A stretch of 64,000 nucleotides of DNA from RUG11237 sp050874665 (GCA_050874665.1 JBNMLC010000008.1:45787-109786), one strand, 5' to 3'; shown: positions 1 through 9,189, numbered from the stretch's first letter. Numbers and translations: made by a program. Notes: generated by a model not told the origin, from the letters alone.

Positions 1-1075
1 TAAACCGGGTGGAAAGATTCTCCTCGATGATGGCTTAATCGAACTTGAAGTTCAGAAAATAGATGATTTAGATATTGTCTGTAAGGCAATTAACGGTGGC
101 AACATTGGTGGTAAGAGAGGTGTTAACGTACCTAATCTTCATATTAACATGCCATTCGTAAGTGAAAAAGATTACGCTGACATTGTGTTTGCTGTTGAGC
201 AGGGATTTGATTTCATCGCAGCATCATTTACAAGAACAGCAGAAGACGTACTTCAGGTTAGAAAAATTATTGCTGACCAGAAGAAGGGACATGTATCTAT
301 CATTGCTAAGATTGAAAATCAGGAAGGTGTAAACAATATTGATGAAATCTTAAAAGTGGCAGACGGTGTTATGGTTGCTCGTGGTGACATGGGTGTTGAA
401 ATTCCTTTAGAAGAAGTACCTGTAATCCAGAAGATGATTATTGAAAAAGCAAATAAAGCTGGTAAGCCGGTAATCACAGCTACACAGATGTTAGATTCCA
501 TGATGAAGAATCCACGTCCTACAAGAGCAGAAGCTACTGACGTTGCAAATGCTATTTACCAGGGAACAAGCGCAGTTATGCTTTCTGGTGAAACTGCAAA
601 CGGTAAGTATCCGGCAGAAGCTGTAAAGACTATGGCTCGTATTGCAGAAAGAACAGAAGCAGATATCGATTATGTAAAAGCTTTAAGAGCAAACAAAGCT
701 TGTGAAGGCGATTTAGATATTACAGAAGCTATTTCTCATGCTACATGTACTACAGCAGCAGACTTAGAGGCAAAAGCTATTATTACTGTAACAAAGTCAG
801 GAGACACAGCAAGAATGATTTCTAAGTATCATCCAAACAGCCTGATTGCAGGATGTTCACCAAACGAAAAGGTTTGCAGACAGTTAAATCTTTCCTGGGG
901 TGTTACACCAATTTGTATCGCTGAAGAAAGCAGCTTAGATGCATTAATTGACGCATCTGTTGAAGCAGCTAAGTATACAGGATTAGTTGAAAGCGGAGAT
1001 ACTGTTGTTATGACAGCAGGTCAGCCGGGCGTTGTTGGTAAAACAAACTTAATTAAAGCAGCCGTAGTTGACTAA
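1..1075 (+). CDS. pyk: Pyruvate kinase, 3' part (5' end outside window)
   Basis: The reading frame is open from base 2 and gives about 357 residues of pyruvate kinase, which makes pyruvate and ATP from PEP and ADP in the last step of glycolysis. Recognisable blocks are the barrel segment MVARGDMGVEIPLEEVP, the K+/Mg site stretch ITATQMLDSM followed by PRPTRAEATDVANA, and SGETANGKYP. The C-terminal allosteric domain ends with a TAGQPGVVGKTN-type segment. The protein stops directly after that domain, so it lacks the extra PEP-utiliser-like C-terminal domain found in many Bacillus pyruvate kinases. A rho-independent terminator follows 43 bases after the stop, so pyk ends its transcription unit. 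Only the N-terminal quarter is missing, because of the window edge. Confidence 0.97.
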   Translation, partial: KPGGKILLDDGLIELEVQKIDDLDIVCKAINGGNIGGKRGVNVPNLHINMPFVSEKDYADIVFAVEQGFDFIAASFTRTAEDVLQVRKIIADQKKGHVSIIAKIENQEGVNNIDEILKVADGVMVARGDMGVEIPLEEVPVIQKMIIEKANKAGKPVITATQMLDSMMKNPRPTRAEATDVANAIYQGTSAVMLSGETANGKYPAEAVKTMARIAERTEADIDYVKALRANKACEGDLDITEAISHATCTTAADLEAKAIITVTKSGDTARMISKYHPNSLIAGCSPNEKVCRQLNLSWGVTPICIAEESSLDALIDASVEAAKYTGLVESGDTVVMTAGQPGVVGKTNLIKAAVVD

Positions 1076-1117
1076 TTATTATTTCAAATAGACACGGTTA
1101 CAAAGAATATTTATGAA

Positions 1118-1152
1118 AAAGGGTGAAAATCAATTGTGATTTTCGCCCTTTT
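1118..1152 (+). terminator. Rho-independent terminator after pyk
   Basis: A 15-bp stem (AAAGGGTGAAAATCA pairing with TGATTTTCGCCCTTT, one G-T pair) with a 4-nt loop runs into a T-rich tail. It separates pyk from the GGDEF/EAL gene. Confidence 0.85.
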
Positions 1153-1213
1153 GTGATAAAATGAAAGATAAAATAAAAGGGCATACGAGAACACTGAGGT
1201 AAGGGGAAAAAGT

Positions 1214-4093
1214 ATGAAGAACAGGTTTGAAAAGAAAAGAAAAAATACCATAGCAAACAGATTGTTTTTTCCAATGGTATTATTAGTTTGTGTTTATGCA
1301 CTTGTTTTTTGGGGAACTGTATGGTACGGAGGAGCCTTTGAACAATTAAAGAATGGCGAAGTAGAACGGGTACGGCAGTCGCTTATCCAAAAGTCAACAG
1401 AAATTCAGCAAAATTTAGATGCGAGCTGGGTAAATGAGGAAAATTACAGCAGTCTTCTTCGGGCCTGCAAAAATATAAGGAATGGTTCTGAACAAAGCGA
1501 TGAGGAAGCAGTAAGCGCTATCCTGAGTATTATGGAAGGAAAAGGAGTTCAGGGAGCATACATATTTTTCAATGATGGTTTTTCTTATTACATTAGAAAA
1601 GACGATAAGGATGTAGCGGTAGCAGAGTATGGGGAAGAGGGCTATTTAGCACAGCGGGGAATTGAAAAGGCTTCCGACTGGAAGTATGGAACAGGTGGAA
1701 ATATGAAATTTTGTCCCGGATATGATAAGATTGCAGAGGCAAAGAAGAATACACGGGGACTTTCAGAGATGGATTATGCTTGTTTCGATATATCTAAGGA
1801 GGAACAAAATGCGGCAGAACAGAGGCTTACCTTTAGTATTCCGCTACTGGATGAGGCAGAGAATATTTATGCAGTGGCAGGAATTGAAGTTTCTTCTGAG
1901 GCTTTAAGAAAATTGATTCCAAACGATGATATTCGAGGAACGTATATGCTGGGTGTTTTGGATCCTGAAAAAAGCTTTATAGAGCGTATTGTTTCTGACG
2001 GCTCATTATTTGAGAATGTTTTAAAGCAGGCGAATGGTCTTTGGCTGGTAGATGAAAATAAAGATGGCATCTATGAAGTGGGAAACGAAGGAGAGAGGAA
2101 TTCACCGGATGTACTGACACAGGAAATACGTTTTTATCCGGAAACTTCTGCATTTTCCAATCAGGCTTGGGTATTATGTGCCATTGTAGATGAAAAGCAG
2201 TTTGCGAATTCTGTGAATCAGATGAAACAATCTATACTCATGGCTTTGTTATTTGCAAGCATAGTGGGAATTCTTGGACTGTTTTTCTTAAGCAGAGTTC
2301 TTACAAAACCAATTTCAACCCTGGTGGGACATTTAAATGGAATGAATCCAAGAAAACCGGTGAAATTGCCTAAGGTTAATATTTATGAAGTGGACAGACT
2401 TTCGTCCGCCATCGAACGTGTCAGTAAAGAGGTAGAAATGTATGCCCTGAGGGTGTCAGAGATTATAAGAATTGCAGATATACCAATCGGTGTGGCAGAG
2501 TTGGACGAGTTTACCAAAGAAGTATATTGCACAGCACAAATGTTTAAACTTCTTGGGGAACAAGAGCCGCCTGAGGATTACAAAGTGATTTCTATTACAG
2601 AATTTAGACGACTGATAGAAAAATTCCGTCGTGGTGCGGTGCTCTTTGAAAAGGCGGAAGAAGATTCCACGATGATATTTTGTGACAATAACACGTATAA
2701 AATATACTCTAGTTCCGACAGCGCACAATGGATTTCCTTTCAGACAAGAGAGACAAGTGGAAGATTATTTGTGGTTGTAATGGATGTGACAGATAAAACA
2801 AAAGAAAAGCTGAGATTAGAATATGAGCGCGATTTTGATGAGCTGTCCAGATTATTGAATAAGCAGGCATTTGCCAGGGAAATGAAAAAGCGTCTGGCAG
2901 CGGAAAATAGAGCAGTTAGTGCAGTCATTATGTGGGATTTGGATAACTTGAAATACATCAACGATACCTACGGACATGAATACGGAGATATTTATATTCG
3001 TGAGGCAGCTAAAATATTTGCTTATTTAGAGCAGCACAATGGTTTGGTTGCCAGACGTTCGGGAGACGAATTTTTTGCTTACGTTCCGGGAGATTCGGAG
3101 GAGGAGTTGCGTGAGTTGGTTCACAGTATTCATGGAATGCTTCGTGAAGTCATGATTCATCTGCCGGATGGCAAGAAGATGAAAGTCAGGGCTTCCGCGG
3201 GAATTGTGTGGTATCCGAAGGATGGCAGGGAATATGACGACCTGGTTAAAAAAGCAGATTTTACCATGTATGATGTAAAACGTTCTGATAAGGGAAATAT
3301 CAGGGAGTTTAATAAAGAAATTTATGAGCAGGATGCTGTCTTGTTGAATGGAAAAGAAGAATTCAATGAGTTTTTAGAAAAGCGTTTGCTGAAATTGGCA
3401 TATCAGCCGATTGTAAATGCCTTAACGGGTGAAATATACGGATATGAGGCATTGATGCGTCCGCAGACGGAAACACTTCAGGCTCCTTCGGACGTAATCC
3501 GAATTGCTCATGCTCATGGAAAATTACTTGAGTTAGAAAAAGTGTTGTGGGAAGAAACGGTAAAGGATTATTTTTCAAAACAGAAAGATACCGGCAAAAA
3601 ATTGTTTGTTAATACGTTTTCCGGCATACTGTTAGATGAAAAAGAACAAAATAAATTAAGAGAGTATGCAAATGGTCATGGGGAACAGGTAGTTGTCGAA
3701 TTAATGGAAGCACAAAGAGTCATGATGGAATATGTTCGACGTAAGAAAGAATACGCAGATGCTGCGGGAAGTGAAATGGCTTTGAGTGATTTTGGCAATG
3801 GCTATAACACAGAGGAAAAAAATCTCTTAAAGATGGTTTCCTATGTAAAAATCGGAAGAGAGCTTTACGAGGGAATCGAAACAGAGGAAGAACGGAGAAA
3901 ATCGGTAATGCGAAAAATTCAGGAATGGCACAATGGTAATCTGCAGGTTATTGCGCTTGGAATTGAAACAGAAGGCGAATTAAGATTTATGCAGGAGTGC
4001 GGTGTGGAATTTGTACAGGGATTTTATTTGGCAAAGCCTTCCTTTGAGTTAATCGAAGATACGAAGCATATGAAAGAAAAAATAATAGTATGA
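1214..4093 (+). CDS. Membrane GGDEF-EAL protein with degenerate EAL domain
   Basis: This 959-aa protein has an N-terminal membrane segment (about residues 16-36), a long extracytoplasmic sensor region, a second membrane segment (about 340-361), a HAMP/linker and PAS-like region, then GGDEF and EAL domains. The GGDEF signature is SGDEF at residues 616-620. The EAL signature is intact at residues 745-747, but other phosphodiesterase positions are changed: DDFG reads SDFG, KID reads KIG, and the AEGVE block reads ALGIE, losing the glutamate normally needed for catalysis. I infer a cyclase-like or c-di-GMP-binding membrane sensor with little or no hydrolase activity. An AAGGGG ribosome binding site precedes the ATG. 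The gene stands alone between pyk and galE, and its ligand cannot be told from sequence. Confidence 0.85.
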   Translation: MKNRFEKKRKNTIANRLFFPMVLLVCVYALVFWGTVWYGGAFEQLKNGEVERVRQSLIQKSTEIQQNLDASWVNEENYSSLLRACKNIRNGSEQSDEEAVSAILSIMEGKGVQGAYIFFNDGFSYYIRKDDKDVAVAEYGEEGYLAQRGIEKASDWKYGTGGNMKFCPGYDKIAEAKKNTRGLSEMDYACFDISKEEQNAAEQRLTFSIPLLDEAENIYAVAGIEVSSEALRKLIPNDDIRGTYMLGVLDPEKSFIERIVSDGSLFENVLKQANGLWLVDENKDGIYEVGNEGERNSPDVLTQEIRFYPETSAFSNQAWVLCAIVDEKQFANSVNQMKQSILMALLFASIVGILGLFFLSRVLTKPISTLVGHLNGMNPRKPVKLPKVNIYEVDRLSSAIERVSKEVEMYALRVSEIIRIADIPIGVAELDEFTKEVYCTAQMFKLLGEQEPPEDYKVISITEFRRLIEKFRRGAVLFEKAEEDSTMIFCDNNTYKIYSSSDSAQWISFQTRETSGRLFVVVMDVTDKTKEKLRLEYERDFDELSRLLNKQAFAREMKKRLAAENRAVSAVIMWDLDNLKYINDTYGHEYGDIYIREAAKIFAYLEQHNGLVARRSGDEFFAYVPGDSEEELRELVHSIHGMLREVMIHLPDGKKMKVRASAGIVWYPKDGREYDDLVKKADFTMYDVKRSDKGNIREFNKEIYEQDAVLLNGKEEFNEFLEKRLLKLAYQPIVNALTGEIYGYEALMRPQTETLQAPSDVIRIAHAHGKLLELEKVLWEETVKDYFSKQKDTGKKLFVNTFSGILLDEKEQNKLREYANGHGEQVVVELMEAQRVMMEYVRRKKEYADAAGSEMALSDFGNGYNTEEKNLLKMVSYVKIGRELYEGIETEEERRKSVMRKIQEWHNGNLQVIALGIETEGELRFMQECGVEFVQGFYLAKPSFELIEDTKHMKEKIIV

Positions 4094-4128
4094 ATTTAGA
4101 AAGATTTTCTTAATATAGAAAAAATTCG

Positions 4129-4157
4129 TTGTAATATGGAAAAATAAAGTATACAAT
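4129..4157 (+). promoter_or_regulatory. Promoter of galE
   Basis: TTGTAA and TACAAT are separated by 17 bases, 59 bases before the galE start. This fits a sigma-A promoter. Confidence 0.6.
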
Positions 4158-4215
4158 ACAAAAGAGTGAGAATGTTGCGGTTGTTTTGCACAGTAAATAC
4201 AAGGAGGAGCATAAA

Positions 4216-5232
4216 ATGAAAATTTTGGTTACAGGTGGAGCGGGTTTTATTGGAAGCCATACATGTGTTGAATTACTAAATGCAGGATATGATGTGGTGG
4301 TTGTTGATAATCTTTGCAATTCCAGTGAAAAATCCTTAGAGCGTGTAGAAAAGATTACAGGGAAAAAAGTAATATTTTATGAAGCAGATATTTTAGACAG
4401 GGAAGCATTAGATCGTATTTTTGATACAGAAAAGATTGACGCAGTAATTCATTTTGCAGGTCTGAAAGCAGTGGGTGAATCCGTACAGAAGCCGTTAGAA
4501 TATTATCAAAATAACATTTCCGGTACGCTGATTCTTACCGATGTTATGAGAAATCATGGTGTGAAAAATATTATTTTCTCATCTTCAGCTACTGTATATG
4601 GAAATCCACAGTTTATTCCGATTACAGAAGAATGTCCGAAAGGAACTTGTACCAATCCGTATGGCTGGACAAAGTCCATGTTAGAGCAGATTTTGACAGA
4701 TATTCAGTATGCGGATAAGGAGTGGAATGTAATTTTATTGAGATATTTTAATCCGATTGGAGCACATAAGAGTGGAATGATTGGAGAAAATCCAAACGGA
4801 ATTCCAAATAACTTAATGCCTTACATTACGCAGGTTGCAGTTGGAAAATTAAAAGAACTCGGTGTGTTTGGAGATGATTATGATACACCGGACGGAACAG
4901 GAGTTCGTGATTATATTCATGTAGTGGATTTGGCAATTGGTCATGTAAAAGCACTAAAGAAAATTGAGGAGAAAGCAGGTCTTAGAGTATACAATTTAGG
5001 TACTGGTGTAGGTTATAGTGTACTTGATATTGTGAAAAACTTTGAAGAGGCAACCGGAGTTAAAATTCCTTATAAAATCAAGGAAAGACGTGCAGGTGAT
5101 ATTGCGACTTGCTATGCAGATGCAACCAGAGCGAAAGAAGAGTTAGGCTGGGTGGCAGAACGTGGAATTAAAGAAATGTGTGAGGATTCCTGGAGATGGC
5201 AGTCAAACAATCCGAATGGATACGATGAATAA
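4216..5232 (+). CDS. galE: UDP-glucose 4-epimerase
   Basis: This 338-aa SDR-family enzyme interconverts UDP-glucose and UDP-galactose, serving the Leloir pathway and supplying UDP-galactose for surface glycans. The N-terminal NAD-binding motif is TGGAGFIGSH, the catalytic Tyr-Lys pair is in YGWTKSMLEQ, and the substrate-binding stretch LRYFNPIGAH is typical of GalE. The frame is open ten codons further upstream, but the start at 4216 is chosen because AAGGAGGAG lies just before it and the protein then begins at the beta strand MKILVTGG. It has its own promoter and terminator, so it is probably monocistronic. No galK or galT is adjacent. Confidence 0.96.
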   Translation: MKILVTGGAGFIGSHTCVELLNAGYDVVVVDNLCNSSEKSLERVEKITGKKVIFYEADILDREALDRIFDTEKIDAVIHFAGLKAVGESVQKPLEYYQNNISGTLILTDVMRNHGVKNIIFSSSATVYGNPQFIPITEECPKGTCTNPYGWTKSMLEQILTDIQYADKEWNVILLRYFNPIGAHKSGMIGENPNGIPNNLMPYITQVAVGKLKELGVFGDDYDTPDGTGVRDYIHVVDLAIGHVKALKKIEEKAGLRVYNLGTGVGYSVLDIVKNFEEATGVKIPYKIKERRAGDIATCYADATRAKEELGWVAERGIKEMCEDSWRWQSNNPNGYDE

Positions 5233-5246
5233 CATGTAAAATGTAT

Positions 5247-5289
5247 AAGAATCCCCTTTCTGGCATAAGTTGAAAAGGGGGTTCTTTTT
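5247..5289 (+). terminator. Rho-independent terminator after galE
   Basis: AAGAATCCCCTTTC pairs with GAAAAGGGGGTTCTTTT around an 11-nt loop and is followed by a T run. It ends the galE transcript before the murB promoter. Confidence 0.85.
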
Positions 5290-5291
5290 CC

Positions 5292-5320
5292 TTGACTGAT
5301 AATTGGACATATTGTATCAT
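5292..5320 (+). promoter_or_regulatory. Promoter of the murB-rapZ-whiA-crh operon
   Basis: TTGACT and TATCAT are spaced by 17 bases and start right after the galE terminator, 57 bases before murB. Confidence 0.6.
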
Positions 5321-5376
5321 TTTATTAAGAAAAAGTATAAGTTGTATAAAAAATGTAAAGGTGTAGAGGTAAAACA

Positions 5377-6294
5377 GTGGAAAATAGATTTTATCAGGAA
5401 TTGTGTGAAGCAGTTGGCAAAATAAATGTACTTTTGGAAGAACCCATGTGGAAACATACTACATTTCGGGTTGGGGGGAATGCAGCTTATTTTGTTACAC
5501 CAGAGAGCCCGGAGCAAGTAAAACGTGTAATAGAAGTTTGCAGGCAAAATCAGATTCCGTATTATGTGATTGGAAACGGAAGCAATCTTTTGGTCAGCGA
5601 TGAAGGATTTTCGGGAGTGATTCTTCAAATTGGCAGCAAAATGAACCGATGTGAAATGAAAGAGGGAAATATAAAGGTTCAGGCGGGAGCACTTTTAACT
5701 AAGGTGGCAAATCGGATTTCTAAGGAAGATTACGAAGGAATGGAATTTGCAGTGGGGATTCCGGGAACCATAGGAGGTGCTGTGACAATGAATGCAGGTG
5801 CCTACGGTGGAGAGATGAAAGATGTAATTCAGGGTGCACTGGTGCTTAGAAAGGACGGAGAGATACTCTGGCTTAACAAAGAAGAACTGAATCTTGGTTA
5901 TCGGAGCAGTGTGGTGATGGAGCAGGGGTATATTGTGCTGGAAGCGGAATTTCAATTGAAAAAAGGCAATGCCGAAGAAATCAAGAAAAAATGCAATCAA
6001 AATACAAAAGCCCGTATGGAAAAACAACCATTGGAATATCCGAGTGCAGGAAGCACGTTTAAACGTCCGGAGGGGTATTTTGCGGGAAAACTGATTATGG
6101 ATTCAGGAATGAGAGGCTATACGGTGGGAGGAGCACAGGTTTCTGAAAAACATTGCGGCTTTATTATTAATAAAGGGGAAGCGACCGCAAAAGATGTGTT
6201 GGATGTGATTACCAGAGTACAGGAAAAGGTTGAGAAAACTTTTGGCGTAGCTTTGGAAACAGAAGTGAAAATGATTGGCTTTAGAAAAGAGTAA
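5377..6294 (+). CDS. murB: UDP-N-acetylenolpyruvoylglucosamine reductase
   Basis: This 305-aa cytoplasmic flavoenzyme reduces UDP-GlcNAc-enolpyruvate to UDP-MurNAc with NADPH, the second committed step of peptidoglycan precursor synthesis. FAD-binding motifs are YYVIGNGSNLLVSD and GIPGTIGGAVTMNAGAYGG. The catalytic serine block is YPSAGSTFKRP, and the C-terminal block VSEKHCGFIINKG fits short type II MurB. The start is GTG with only a weak AGAGGT upstream. It opens a four-gene block with rapZ 29 bases downstream, an arrangement common in Clostridia. Confidence 0.96.
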   Translation: MENRFYQELCEAVGKINVLLEEPMWKHTTFRVGGNAAYFVTPESPEQVKRVIEVCRQNQIPYYVIGNGSNLLVSDEGFSGVILQIGSKMNRCEMKEGNIKVQAGALLTKVANRISKEDYEGMEFAVGIPGTIGGAVTMNAGAYGGEMKDVIQGALVLRKDGEILWLNKEELNLGYRSSVVMEQGYIVLEAEFQLKKGNAEEIKKKCNQNTKARMEKQPLEYPSAGSTFKRPEGYFAGKLIMDSGMRGYTVGGAQVSEKHCGFIINKGEATAKDVLDVITRVQEKVEKTFGVALETEVKMIGFRKE

Positions 6295-6323
6295 AAAGCA
6301 AAAATAGAAAAGGAGTGGAAGCG

Positions 6324-7199
6324 ATGCGTTTTGTAATTGTAACAGGAATGTCAGGAGCCGGAAAAAGTACTGCTTTAAAGATGTTGGAGGATGCAGGATA
6401 TTTTTGCGTGGATAATCTTCCAATTCCCCTGATTGGTAAATTTGCAGAGCTTGCCACAAAGCCGGGAAGTGAAATTGAAAGATTTGCACTGGGTGTAGAT
6501 ATTCGAAGTGGAGAAAATTTAACACAATTGGAATCTGCGTTGGAAGAAATGTTGATTAAAAATTGCAAATACGAAATATTGTATTTAGATGCAAGCAACA
6601 GCGTATTGGTGAAGCGCTATAAGGAAACGCGAAGAAGTCATCCGCTTTCCGGTGCAGGGAGAGTAGATAAGGGAATTGAGAAAGAACGTATTATGACTGC
6701 CTTTTTGAAGGAACAGGCAGACTATATCATTGATACCAGCACACTGCTTACGAGAGAATTGAAAGTGGAGTTAGAAAAGATTTTTGTTAATAATCAGGAA
6801 TATAACAATCTGTTTATTACCGTCTTGTCCTTCGGATTCAAATATGGAATCCCGAATGATGCAGACCTTGTATTTGATGTGCGTTTTCTTCCCAATCCAT
6901 ATTATATTGAAGAACTGAAACCAAAAACAGGAAACGACAAAGAGATTCAGGACTATGTTATGGGATTTGATATTGCTCATGAATTTTTGAAGAAGCTGGT
7001 TGACATGATAAATTTCCTGATTCCAAATTATATTATAGAAGGAAAAAATCAGTTAGTCATTGCAATTGGCTGTACCGGAGGAAAGCATCGCTCCGTAACC
7101 CTTGCGAATAAGCTATATGAGCAGTTAAAACAACATAAAGATTATGGTGTTAAGGTGGAACACAGAGATATACAGAAAGATGCTCTTAGAAATAAGTAA
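6324..7199 (+). CDS. rapZ: RapZ/YvcJ nucleotide-binding protein
   Basis: This 291-aa P-loop protein belongs to the RapZ/YvcJ family. The Walker A motif GMSGAGKST is at the N terminus and the family C-terminal block CTGGKHRSVTLA is present. E. coli RapZ is an RNase adaptor controlling GlmS; the Bacillus homologue YvcJ is a GTP/ATP-binding protein of less certain role. ATG 6324 is preferred to an in-frame GTG nine bases upstream, because that GTG overlaps the AAAAGGAG ribosome binding site. whiA follows after 13 bases, with no yvcK between them. Confidence 0.94.
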   Translation: MRFVIVTGMSGAGKSTALKMLEDAGYFCVDNLPIPLIGKFAELATKPGSEIERFALGVDIRSGENLTQLESALEEMLIKNCKYEILYLDASNSVLVKRYKETRRSHPLSGAGRVDKGIEKERIMTAFLKEQADYIIDTSTLLTRELKVELEKIFVNNQEYNNLFITVLSFGFKYGIPNDADLVFDVRFLPNPYYIEELKPKTGNDKEIQDYVMGFDIAHEFLKKLVDMINFLIPNYIIEGKNQLVIAIGCTGGKHRSVTLANKLYEQLKQHKDYGVKVEHRDIQKDALRNK

Positions 7200-7212
7200 A
7201 TGAGGTGAAAAC

Positions 7213-8175
7213 ATGTCTTTTTCCAGTCAGGTAAAGGACGAGCTGTCAAAGCAATTTAGTCCGGCAAGGCATTGTCAGATAGCAGAGATTGCAGCAATCA
7301 TCAGTATGTGTGGCAGATTAAAATATGAAAAGGAAACGGGAATTTCCCTCAAAATTCACACAGAAAATGTTGCAGTTGCAAGAAAATACTTTACATTATT
7401 GAAAAAAACATTTAATATAGATACTGATGTTGCAATTCGGCGGAATGTATATCTGAAGAAAAGCCGTACTTATGTTATTACAATTCAAAATGAAGCTGAT
7501 GTGGTTAACGTGTTAAAGACGGTGAAGTTAATGGATGAATCCGGAGCTTTGCCGGGGAATCATGCTATGGTCAGTAATCTGATTATTGCAAATTCCTGCT
7601 GTAAGAGAGCGTTTATCCGAGGAGCTTTTTTAGCGGCGGGTTCCATCAGTGCACCGGAAAAGTTTTACCATTATGAAATTGTGTGTTCGAGCGAAGAAAA
7701 AGCAGAACAGTTAAGACAGGTAATTTCCGGTTTTGATATCGAGGCTAAAATAGTCGTACGAAAGAAATATTTTGTTGTATACATTAAAGAAGGCGCACAA
7801 ATTGTCGATATACTTAACGTTATGGAAGCTCCGAAAGCTTTGATGGAGTTAGAAAACGTGCGTATACTGAAAGAGATGAGAAATTCAGTAAACAGACAGG
7901 TGAATTGTGAAACTGCAAATATTAATAAAACGGTATCTGCGGCAGTGAAACAAATAGAAGATATTAAATACATTGCTGATACCACAGGTCTGGAGAATTT
8001 GCCGGAGAATTTACAAGAAATTGCGAAGGTACGACTGGAGAATCCGGAAGCTCCTTTAAAGGAGTTGGGAACTTATCTACAAAATCCGGTTGGAAAATCC
8101 GGAGTAAATCACAGACTGAGAAAACTCAGTGAAATTGCAGAGGAACTTAGAGATAATAAGGAGGAGAAATTATGA
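7213..8175 (+). CDS. whiA: WhiA DNA-binding protein
   Basis: This 320-aa protein has the two-part WhiA architecture. An N-terminal LAGLIDADG-like domain starts with SFSSQVKDELSK and includes RGAFLAAGSI. A C-terminal helix-turn-helix region includes LPENLQEIAKVRLENPEA and SGVNHRLRKLSEIAE. WhiA controls sporulation septation in Streptomyces and affects cell division and chromosome segregation in Bacillus. TGAGGTG precedes the ATG. The stop codon overlaps the start of crh by four bases, so the two are probably translationally coupled. Confidence 0.95.
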   Translation: MSFSSQVKDELSKQFSPARHCQIAEIAAIISMCGRLKYEKETGISLKIHTENVAVARKYFTLLKKTFNIDTDVAIRRNVYLKKSRTYVITIQNEADVVNVLKTVKLMDESGALPGNHAMVSNLIIANSCCKRAFIRGAFLAAGSISAPEKFYHYEIVCSSEEKAEQLRQVISGFDIEAKIVVRKKYFVVYIKEGAQIVDILNVMEAPKALMELENVRILKEMRNSVNRQVNCETANINKTVSAAVKQIEDIKYIADTTGLENLPENLQEIAKVRLENPEAPLKELGTYLQNPVGKSGVNHRLRKLSEIAEELRDNKEEKL

Positions 8176-8429
8176 CAAAAAAATCTATAGAAGTTCGCAT
8201 TACAGGTGAGCCGGACGCAAGACCGGTGGCAAAATTAGTACAGGTAGCAAGCCAGTATGAAAGTGAGATTTATGTGGAATCCGGAGATAAAAGAGTAAAT
8301 GCAAAGAGCATCATGGGAATGATGTCATTGGTTCTTCAGTCAGGAGAAGAGATTGTTGTATCTGCAGATGGAGCAGATGAGGATGAAGCATTAGAGGGTA
8401 TCGAAGCATATTTAGCAGGAAATAAATAA
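8172..8429 (+). CDS. crh: Crh-like HPr paralogue lacking His15
   Basis: This 85-aa protein has the HPr fold, but position 15, the histidine phosphorylated by Enzyme I, is aspartate (PDARP instead of LHARP). The regulatory serine is kept at residue 46 in NAKSIMGMMSL. This is the pattern of Bacillus Crh, which has Gln15 and Ser46 and serves catabolite control as Ser-P without transporting phosphate. The position directly after whiA is also that of crh. I infer a CcpA co-effector phosphorylated by HPr kinase; neither ccpA nor hprK is in the window. It should not work as a PTS phosphocarrier. Confidence 0.9.
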   Translation: MTKKSIEVRITGEPDARPVAKLVQVASQYESEIYVESGDKRVNAKSIMGMMSLVLQSGEEIVVSADGADEDEALEGIEAYLAGNK

Positions 8430-8438
8430 GAAAAGGAT

Positions 8439-8475
8439 AAAAGAGCTGACATTTATGTTGGCTCTTTTGTTTTGG
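8439..8475 (+). terminator. Rho-independent terminator after crh
   Basis: AAAAGAGCTGAC pairs with GTTGGCTCTTTT around a short loop and is followed by GTTTT. It closes the murB-crh operon. Confidence 0.8.
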
Positions 8476-8493
8476 AAAACGATAGGTAAAAGT

Positions 8494-8522
8494 ATACAAT
8501 GCTCTGCGCCGGTGCATTGTAC
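8494..8522. other. Hairpin between crh terminator and carD-like gene
   Basis: ACAATGC (8496-8502) pairs with GCATTGT (8514-8520) around an 11-nt GC-rich loop. There is no T run after it. It lies upstream of a weak promoter-like pair (TTACGA at 8561, TAGAAT at 8584). Its role is unknown. Confidence 0.35.
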
Positions 8523-8625
8523 AGAAGTGACAAAAGAAATTGAAAAATGAAAATTACTGCTTACGAAAAGTAAATTAAAGTGCTAGAATTGAAGTGACAG
8601 GGAAAGCCAGGAAGGAGCGTTTGAA

Positions 8626-9123
8626 ATGTTTAAAGTAGGAGATAATATTATTCATGGGAGCAGCGGAGCATGCAGAGTTGAAAATATTGGAACACTAAAC
8701 ACAGGCGTGAAAGGAAGAACCTATTATACTTTGGTTCCGTATTATGTAAAAGGAAGTTCAGTATACACACCAGTGGATGGAAATAAGGTTATTATGCGTC
8801 CGGTTATGACGAAAGAGGAGGTTATGAATCTGATTGAGGACATTAAAAATATTGATACGCTTTGGGTAAAGGATGAAAAGAAGCGTGAAGAAACATACAA
8901 AAGTGCAATCAGAAGCTGTGATGCAAGGGAACTGGTAAAAATTATTAAAACCATATATATGAGAAGGAAGGAAAGAATTGCAGAAGGCAAAAAAATGACA
9001 TATTCAGATGAAAAGTATTTTCGGCTGGCAGAAGATAATTTATATGGTGAAGTAGCGGTGGCTCTTTCGATGACAAGAGAGGAAGCAAAAGAATTTGTAG
9101 AAAGAAAAGTAGAAGAAGGGTAG
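8626..9123 (+). CDS. CarD/CdnL-type transcription regulator
   Basis: This 165-aa protein has an N-terminal CarD/TRCF Tudor-like RNA-polymerase interaction domain (FKVGDNIIHGSSGACRVENI, then the strand rich in Tyr and Val ending YTPVDGNKVIMRPVM) and a helical C-terminal domain with basic residues and YSDEKYFRLAEDNLYGEVAVAL. CarD-family proteins bind the RNA polymerase beta subunit and stabilise open promoter complexes. Many Clostridia have several paralogues with unknown targets. AGGAAGGAG lies upstream of the ATG. It appears to be a single-gene unit. Confidence 0.88.
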   Translation: MFKVGDNIIHGSSGACRVENIGTLNTGVKGRTYYTLVPYYVKGSSVYTPVDGNKVIMRPVMTKEEVMNLIEDIKNIDTLWVKDEKKREETYKSAIRSCDARELVKIIKTIYMRRKERIAEGKKMTYSDEKYFRLAEDNLYGEVAVALSMTREEAKEFVERKVEEG

Positions 9124-9129
9124 TATTTC

Positions 9130-9158
9130 TTGCATTTCGATAGACTGGGTAGTAAAAT
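9130..9158 (+). promoter_or_regulatory. Promoter of the lipid kinase gene
   Basis: TTGCAT and TAAAAT are spaced by exactly 17 bases, 32 bases before the GTG start. Confidence 0.6.
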
Positions 9159-9189
9159 AAAGATACTATAGTGTATTGGAGGTATCTTT

